A DNA stretch of 64,000 nucleotides, from the NCBI GenBank assembly GCA_018398815.1, contig CM031595.1, forward strand, positions 132,302,725-132,366,724, given 5' to 3'. Made by a program: the position numbers and the translations under genes. Numbering within the stretch: position 1 is the stretch's first letter; each line of letters starts with the position of its first letter. This document shows positions 58,500-64,000 of this stretch, piece by piece. The stretch is from Conus ventricosus. Taxonomy: Eukaryota; Mollusca; Gastropoda; Neogastropoda; Conidae. The notes below the pieces were generated by a model that worked only from the letters and a program-made list of their open reading frames with translations, was not told the DNA's origin and ran no database searches.

Positions 58500-58950
58500 T
58501 TTTACACAAACAGTAGCACCAAAGTTCCGTGTCTGCAGTGTGCAGATGACCTGGTCACCTGCAAAGTTGGGCTACAAAATAAGTAAAATGAATTTTATGA
58601 CCACTGTAATGAATGGGGACTTCAGATCAATGAAGGAAAACAAAAACTTGAATTTTTGCGAAAATTGATCCTAGAATACCCCTTGTGTTCAAATGTGGCT
58701 CTAACATCATAAAGATTACAAGCCAGTATGAATATCTGGGGGTCTTTTTTCATTAAAGAAAAAAAAACGGAAGTTCATAAGTGCACAAGAGCATCTTACA
58801 AGGCAAACAAACAAAGCACTGCACACCTTGAGAAGGACAAGTAATGGTACAGAGCTGAATCCAGATGTACTGACGAACCTTTACGATTATGCTGATTGAA
58901 CAAATGTCAATTTATGGCGCTGAAGTGTAGGCCCATTACGCAGATCACGA
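58500..58950 (+). pseudogene. LINE reverse-transcriptase relic
   Basis: The plus strand reads LQCADDLVTCKVGLQNK, EFYDHCNEWGLQINEGK and, in another frame, SQYEYLGVFF. These are the (Y/F)ADD, GLKIN.KT and YLG motifs of a LINE reverse transcriptase in the right order. Stops and shifts are frequent. Possible continuation to 59300 is too weak to claim. Confidence 0.75.
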
Positions 58951-59935
58951 CACGAAGAGCCCCCACATTTCTCCCTTTTTGCGAACAAAGTCTGTCCTAA
59001 GCGTTCCCTCACCAAAAAAATTTTTTTTTTAAATAAAAAATTGCAAGAACCTTTTCGGATTACACGAAAAGGCCACGAATCTCTCAGCATTAGCAGAACT
59101 TGGTTGTTTCTCAGTTAGTTTACAAACAATATGCCAAACACTGGGAGTTTGGTCACATATAACAGAAGCAGACAAATAGTCCTACGTCAAAGAGTTATAG
59201 CTTACAGCAGCATGCTTCGAAATGTAGAAATATATAAAACTCTATGGCTAGAATCTATCCTAACCGTTCTGCAACAAAAAAACAAAACAAACAACAAAAA
59301 CAAAAACGTCCTGCATTATTTGACTCCTTAGTTATATTGCATCCTTCCTCCCTTTCTTTGGTATGACCAAGCTGCAGTGAAAACAAACAAACAAACAAAA
59401 ACAAAAAACTGCAAGACAAGTACAAATACCTTTTGCTTTCATAGGAGCTAGCCTTGCCTCTGTGCAGCCTATGCACATCAGGGGTCACACCATAGCATAA
59501 CATGGTCGATGACACTCATGTTATACAGTGGTCTTCTAACCCGAGCGCATGTCACCCTTCATTGGTCATGACCAAATTGCGGTAAATTAAAGTACTTTGT
59601 GAATATATAACCAGATTCTCTTTTATTTTCTATTCGCCATTTAACATACAGATCAAGTAAACAAAATGCGTCGCCGTTTATTCTACATTTGGGAACGGTG
59701 TTGTGCTTTCGAAACGTTTTGGATAAAATGTTGCGCACGGTGTTACCTCCCTTGTAACAATGTCCATGGGTGTACCCGTAATATTTTTGTCACACTTTAT
59801 TTGGCCGTCTGGTTCTCCTCATCTGGATATTAGGGGTGACAGTGTAAGTTAAATGATGGAAAGAAGGGAAACATGTGTGTAGTGTTGCATCGACAGACAC
59901 TTTAGATATGATGTTTATCAGAGTGTAATATCTAG

Positions 59936-59936
<1 letters not shown>

Positions 59937-59994
<58 letters not shown>

Positions 59995-60007
59995 GATGTG
60001 TGCGCGC

Positions 60008-60042
<35 letters not shown>

Positions 60043-60166
60043 TAGTTGTGAGATCAGTGTAGACTGTTTCTTCCTCTGATTCCTTCAATAACAGTCCATG
60101 GAGAAATCAAGTTTGAAAATTTAAGTTCTGATGTAAAAAAAAAAAAGCTTCAGTGCTCTCACACAT

Positions 60167-60224
<58 letters not shown>

Positions 60225-60238
60225 CATATAATACATGC

Positions 60239-60292
<54 letters not shown>
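59937..60292. repeat. Cluster of four dinucleotide tracts
   Basis: (CT)n at 59937-59990 with (GT)n at 60003-60038, and (CA)n at 60169-60221 with (CT)n at 60244-60291, lie in the divergent intergenic region. The first pair and the second pair are roughly mirror-like (pyrimidine tract beside alternating purine-pyrimidine tract). Confidence 0.9.
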
Positions 60293-60294
<2 letters not shown>

Positions 60295-60779
60295 CTCACA
60301 CACAATGATACACACACACACACACAAAACATCGTTATGGTCACTCTTGCCTAGATATGTATGCCTTTCTTTGTCTGTCTCTCCCACCCTCTCTCTCTAG
60401 TACCTGAGTCTCTCTCTCTGTGCATCTTTCTCCATCTCTTGTAAAGCTACAATGAGGTATCTTTGGTTTTTTTTTTGTTTTTTTTTTGCAGTGCTTCTGG
60501 TCTTCTTTCATTGACTGACCACTGTCACCAATTAGAGGGTTCTGCAGACAGAAACTTGGAGAAAAGGATATAGGGTGGGTTTTTTCCCAAGGTTCAGTAC
60601 TTTGTAAGTTGCATAGCCTGCCTGGATGATCAGAAGAAAGTTTAGAAAAAGTTAGGAAGGAAGCAGAATAAGGGATAGTTTGAGAACATACATGTTGTTA
60701 AGTTGGGGTGCATATCAGATCTGGGATTTGAAGCCTTCCACCAAGGATGAAGAGATGGTGGGACTGTCCAGTTGATCTT

Positions 60780-62160
60780 ATAGGTGGGTTGGGACTGTCA
60801 AAAGTGTAAGGGGTGTGGAACTTTTGAGAAGGCAGCCAACCTCACACTACATCTTCTGTCTTTGAGTGGCGTCCAGTAAAACTTCATACTATGTTGTACA
60901 TGTACATCATGTCCTGCAGGCTGATTTTCTGCCAGAGGCAGTTGACCATCCAGTGAGATGCTGTTTCTTCTCCACTCTATTGATGTCCTTAGCAGAGTAT
61001 GGATTCCAGACAGGAGCAGCTGATATATAAGAGTGGGTCGTACAAGGGCTTTTGATCTTGACAGAGCCCACCTATAGCTTTTGTGGAAGAAATGCAAGTG
61101 TCTTACTGGTTTTGTTGAAGATATTGGTGGTATGATGCCCTAGTTATCTTGGCAAATAGTTACACGCAGAAAAGTTCTTTCTTATTGTTTTAATGTTTGG
61201 CTGTGGAGTTGATATTGTGCAGTTAAAGGTCTTTCTATCCACAAAAGGTGGAGAGTCTGATACTTCTGAAGGGATGAAGGACATCATCCATCCTGTTTCT
61301 TAATTGACCAGGTGAATGAGATCTTGCTGTCGAGTCTTCACAAGTCACAGGAAAGTTCAGAATTCTGTGACCGACTATGTCATCAGCAAAAAAGAAGGGC
61401 GTTCAAGGATAGCTGCTGGGGGGGAGGTAATTGATGTGAAGGAGAAAGGGATCAGGGCCCAGGACTGAGCCCAAGGGGACTCCAGAGCCCACGGAGATTG
61501 CTTCAGGTGTGGCACTATTCTTGATAATCTTTTGCTCCAGACCTAGAGGAACTTCTGGATCCACATGTTTAGTGGATCACAGATCCATTGGTACCACAAC
61601 TAGAGAGTTTGTAGGGTGTGACTTGTCAGACCTCTTGGAAGTTGGAGAAATCCACTACAAGGATGTTGGTTCATTTTCCTTTCTTCATATTGTGAGCGCT
61701 CATCCATAATTCACAGCAGTCGGCTGTCACAGCAGTAGCCTTTTTTTTTTGAATATGTGATGTGCCTGTCTCAGGATGTTGATGGTTTCAGCAAATCCCA
61801 TCAACATGCTGACCACAATATTAGATATGTTTCAGGATCTTCAAAGGATGCTGGTGAGGGGAATAGGGTAGCAATTCACAGGCTCATAGCATTCAGTTTG
61901 CTTCGACATTGGCTGTCATCCATTCCTGTGATTCTGTGCCATGTTGATGATGACAGGCAGAAGAGTGTCACTGTCACTGTGGGAGAGATCTCATCTGCTA
62001 AATCTTTCAGGATCGTGGGACTTATTTCATCAGGACTCAGTGCTTTTGTAGGTTCTATGAGTAGTTCTCTGCTTGTGCCTCAATGGACTTTAGGTGGACT
62101 TATGCCTTTATCGGACAGAGAGTCCTCTAGGATACATTGTGAGCTTTTGCTGACTGCAAG
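60780..62160 (-). pseudogene. CR1/Jockey-like LINE reverse-transcriptase relic
   Basis: Translating the minus strand from 62160 downward in shifting frames gives PISLTSIL (the NYRPISLTS block), SGVPLGSVLGPDPFLLHINY (GVPQGSVLGP), FFFADDIVGHRI (FADD), ALVRPTLIY, and WTPLKDRRCSVRLAAFSKV. This is the canonical order of a CR1/Jockey-type reverse transcriptase. It lies upstream of the plus-strand gene. Confidence 0.85.
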
Positions 62161-62492
62161 CTGAAAATGTGAGTTCAGTACTTCCATTGAACCCTGCTAT
62201 TAATCAGCTGATCAGTTGTTTGTTGTGGAGTCATTACTTTGTTTCTATATTCTTAGAAAGCTACTGCACAGTGATGTCAGGTATTGAATCATTTTAACAT
62301 GTTTTTAATGTGAAACAAACTTAGTCAATAACTTCCTAAAGAACTGGTCTTTTGTTTATGTATAAACGAAGTGGCTCACTAGTAAAGAGAAATGTGACTG
62401 TATTCGTAGTTCTTTACTTACTTGTATATTTTCAGCTTTGTTAACAGAACAGTTGAATTAGAGCCGAGAAAAACCAAGCTGATTAGGTCACA

Positions 62493-62621
62493 ATGGCCAC
62501 ATTAGAGCTGGACTCAGGGTTTGTGAAGGCACTGCGGCTGCTCCATTCCAAAGCCAAAGACTCTGCAGCGCAGCTGCGTGCCATGGTGGATGAAGCTATT
62601 GGTGCAAGAAAGGCACACAAG
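62493..62621 (+). CDS. Unidentified gene, first coding exon
   Basis: The exon starts MATLELDSGFVKALRLLHSK, continues as a predicted amphipathic helix with DSAAQLRAMVDEAIGARK, and is 43 codons long. It ends in phase 0 at a consensus GTAAGG donor. A TTTTCAG acceptor near 62440 suggests that the exon also carries 5' UTR after an upstream non-coding exon. The gene runs opposite to POLR3E. I do not recognise the family; the charged, low-complexity continuation suggests a nuclear or chromatin-type protein, but that is inference only. Confidence 0.8.
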
Positions 62622-63533
62622 GTAAGGTCAAACTAGCATTTGAAGGTAAGATTTTATGGAGCTGTCAGTTAACCTGTATTTGACCAGAGTTGAAACTTAG
62701 ATTAAGCTTGTGAGCTTCAGGCAGAGAGCTCAAGTTTTTTAATGTCTATAGTCAGAACCATAGATATTTCCTGTTCAAATGAATTTCTCTGTCACATGTT
62801 TAAAATGTCAGAAACATACATTTAGGTAATGGCAAAGCATTAGCAATAGGTATGCTTGAAGTCGTGACTGATTTGTTTACATTCTGTATGAAGTGTACAC
62901 TTCACATAAATGTATATCCAGGACTTTGGTCCTCATACACACAAACGAGGTAATCAGTTGAGTATATGTTTTTATGCTCTGTTGTCGGCATTAAAAGAGG
63001 GGAAGGTGCTTGTGCACTTTAGGAACTAGATTTTTTAAAGACCATGGGGCAAAATGTGAGACCTTTTGATGTAAATGTGGACTTAAGCTATCTTAGTATC
63101 ACAGTATGAATGTTAGTATCTCAGTGCAAAGTGTCCATTTCACAAGGTGAGAGTACTGAGACCAACAGTCTGATTGTTGTTTACAAAAGTTATGGTCTGT
63201 ATCCTCTTTAGGGGTTTGAACTTGAACTTAAAGTTGAAGTGAGCCAAAATGATGAATAGTTGGCCCCAATGCAGAGAACAAATCAAACCAAAGAGAGTAA
63301 ATGATACCTTTGGCAAAAGCAAAAGCAATCAAACAAACAAACAAAGAAGTCATTGGGAATTCTGTATTTTGTTTTTATTCTAGGCTTTAAAAATTTGTGT
63401 TAATTTAATTCCAGTTTTTTTTTTTCATATTTGACATATGAAGTCCTTTTGTTTTTAACTGGCTCCCTCCCATTAAAGATGGTAACAGTGTAGAGGTTTT
63501 GATTTCCATAGAGTTCATCCTTTTTGTTTGTGG

Positions 63534-63538
63534 TGTGT

Positions 63539-63607
<69 letters not shown>

Positions 63608-63624
63608 TGTGTGTTTGTGTACAC

Positions 63625-63682
<58 letters not shown>
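63534..63682. repeat. (GT)n microsatellite pair
   Basis: Two long GT tracts, split by a GTTTTTGTGTGTTTGTGTAC interruption, lie in intron 1 of the plus-strand gene and abut the LINE tail at 63683. Confidence 0.95.
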
Positions 63683-63684
<2 letters not shown>

Positions 63685-63744
63685 AGCCCTGATGTGGCCC
63701 TTTGCGGTTGGCTGGGCTATAAGCAACATTATCTTATCTTATCT
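63683..63744 (+). mobile_element. Isolated LINE 3' tail after a (GT)n tract
   Basis: ACAGCCCTGATGTGGCCC followed by GGGCTATAAGCAACATTATC and an ATCTT tail closely match the end of the LINE at 27739-33740. It directly follows a long GT microsatellite within intron 1 of the plus-strand gene. Confidence 0.8.
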
Positions 63745-63796
63745 CGTGTGTGTGTATGTGTACTTCATGTGTGTTACTGCTGACTGTCTTTTGCAG

Positions 63797-64000
63797 CACA
63801 AGTTTGAAGGAAACGAATCAGAAATTTCTGAGACGAAGAAGTCAAAACATGACTCACCATCACCTTCCAAGGATGATAGAAAAGAAAGAGAAAGAGAGAA
63901 GGAGAGGCTGTACAAGAAAGAAAAAGAAAAGAGAGAACAGGAAAAGGAAAGAGAGAGGCAAGAAAGGGAGAAACAGAAGGAGATCGAGCGAGAGAAGGAA
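63797..64000 (+). CDS. Unidentified gene, second coding exon (runs off window)
   Basis: After a TTTTGCAG acceptor the frame continues in phase 0 from the exon ending at 62621: HKFEGNESEISETKKSKHDS, then a Ser/Pro patch SPSPSKDDRK, then an uninterrupted Lys/Glu/Arg-rich stretch ([19 protein letters not shown]) that reaches the window end. The charge pattern fits a long single helix or coiled coil. The open frame through purine-rich DNA gives moderate support, and the joined phases and conserved-type splice sites add to it. No domain is visible and no function is proposed. Confidence 0.75.

Larger units (their letters stand above)
57879..62492. other. Divergent intergenic region between POLR3E and the plus-strand gene
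   Basis: These 4.6 kb hold the 5' flanks of two head-to-head genes. Contents, in order: a (CT)n tract, a SINE 3' piece, a (GA)n tract, a LINE relic, unique AT-rich sequence at 58.9-59.9 kb, four long dinucleotide tracts at 59.9-60.3 kb, and a minus-strand LINE relic at 60.8-62.2 kb. No clear TATA box or CpG-rich core could be assigned. Confidence 0.5.

Overview
This is a eukaryotic window, almost certainly from a lophotrochozoan animal and probably a gastropod mollusc. That assignment is an inference from short GT-AG exons in long introns, very abundant (CA)n/(GA)n tracts, tRNA-derived SINEs and several LINE families. There are no bacterial-type operons.

The main gene is POLR3E (RNA polymerase III subunit RPC5). 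It lies on the minus strand from the ATG at 57878 to the stop at 7473, about 50 kb. I recovered 17 coding exons with consistent splice sites and phases; one short exon between 21816 and 10887 is only a weak candidate (11582-11620). Two exons (45814-45931 and 10765-10887) carry small indels that break the frame, probably consensus errors. On the plus strand a second gene starts at 62493. Its first two coding exons (62493-62621 and 63797 to the window end) encode a helical N-terminus followed by a Lys/Glu/Arg-rich segment, and I do not recognise it. The two genes are divergent and share a 4.6-kb intergenic region.

The POLR3E introns are full of mobile elements. The best preserved is a full-length 6.0-kb non-LTR retrotransposon (27739-33740, minus) with a 12-bp target-site duplication, a triple zinc-knuckle ORF1, and an ORF2 with APE endonuclease, reverse transcriptase and RNase H. 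Its 3' tail recurs alone at 38665-38719 and 63683-63744. An 818-bp non-autonomous hAT-like element lies at 53091-53908. tRNA-derived SINE copies or pieces lie at 9331, 23017, 56925, 58265, 45600 and 48865. At least five degenerate LINE reverse-transcriptase relics are present at 2.4-3.6, 39.3-39.8, 54.6-55.4, 58.5-58.9 and 60.8-62.2 kb.

Assembly quality limits interpretation between 12 and 27 kb. The block at about 12.0-21.5 kb has inflated homopolymers and scrambled microsatellites. Its part 18.59-21.5 kb is a corrupted copy of 21.52-24.64 kb. A 1000-N gap (24697-25696) separates two nearly identical 1.27-kb sequences. POLR3E exon 14 therefore appears three times and exon 15 twice. This looks like unmerged overlapping contigs or haplotypes, not biology.

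I found no novel multi-gene system. The observations most worth checking are the intact-ended LINE and its dispersed tail, the hAT-like element with subterminal GGTACC motifs, a dispersed repeat with a hammerhead-like core, a near-perfect 27-bp-arm hairpin, and the assembly artefact.
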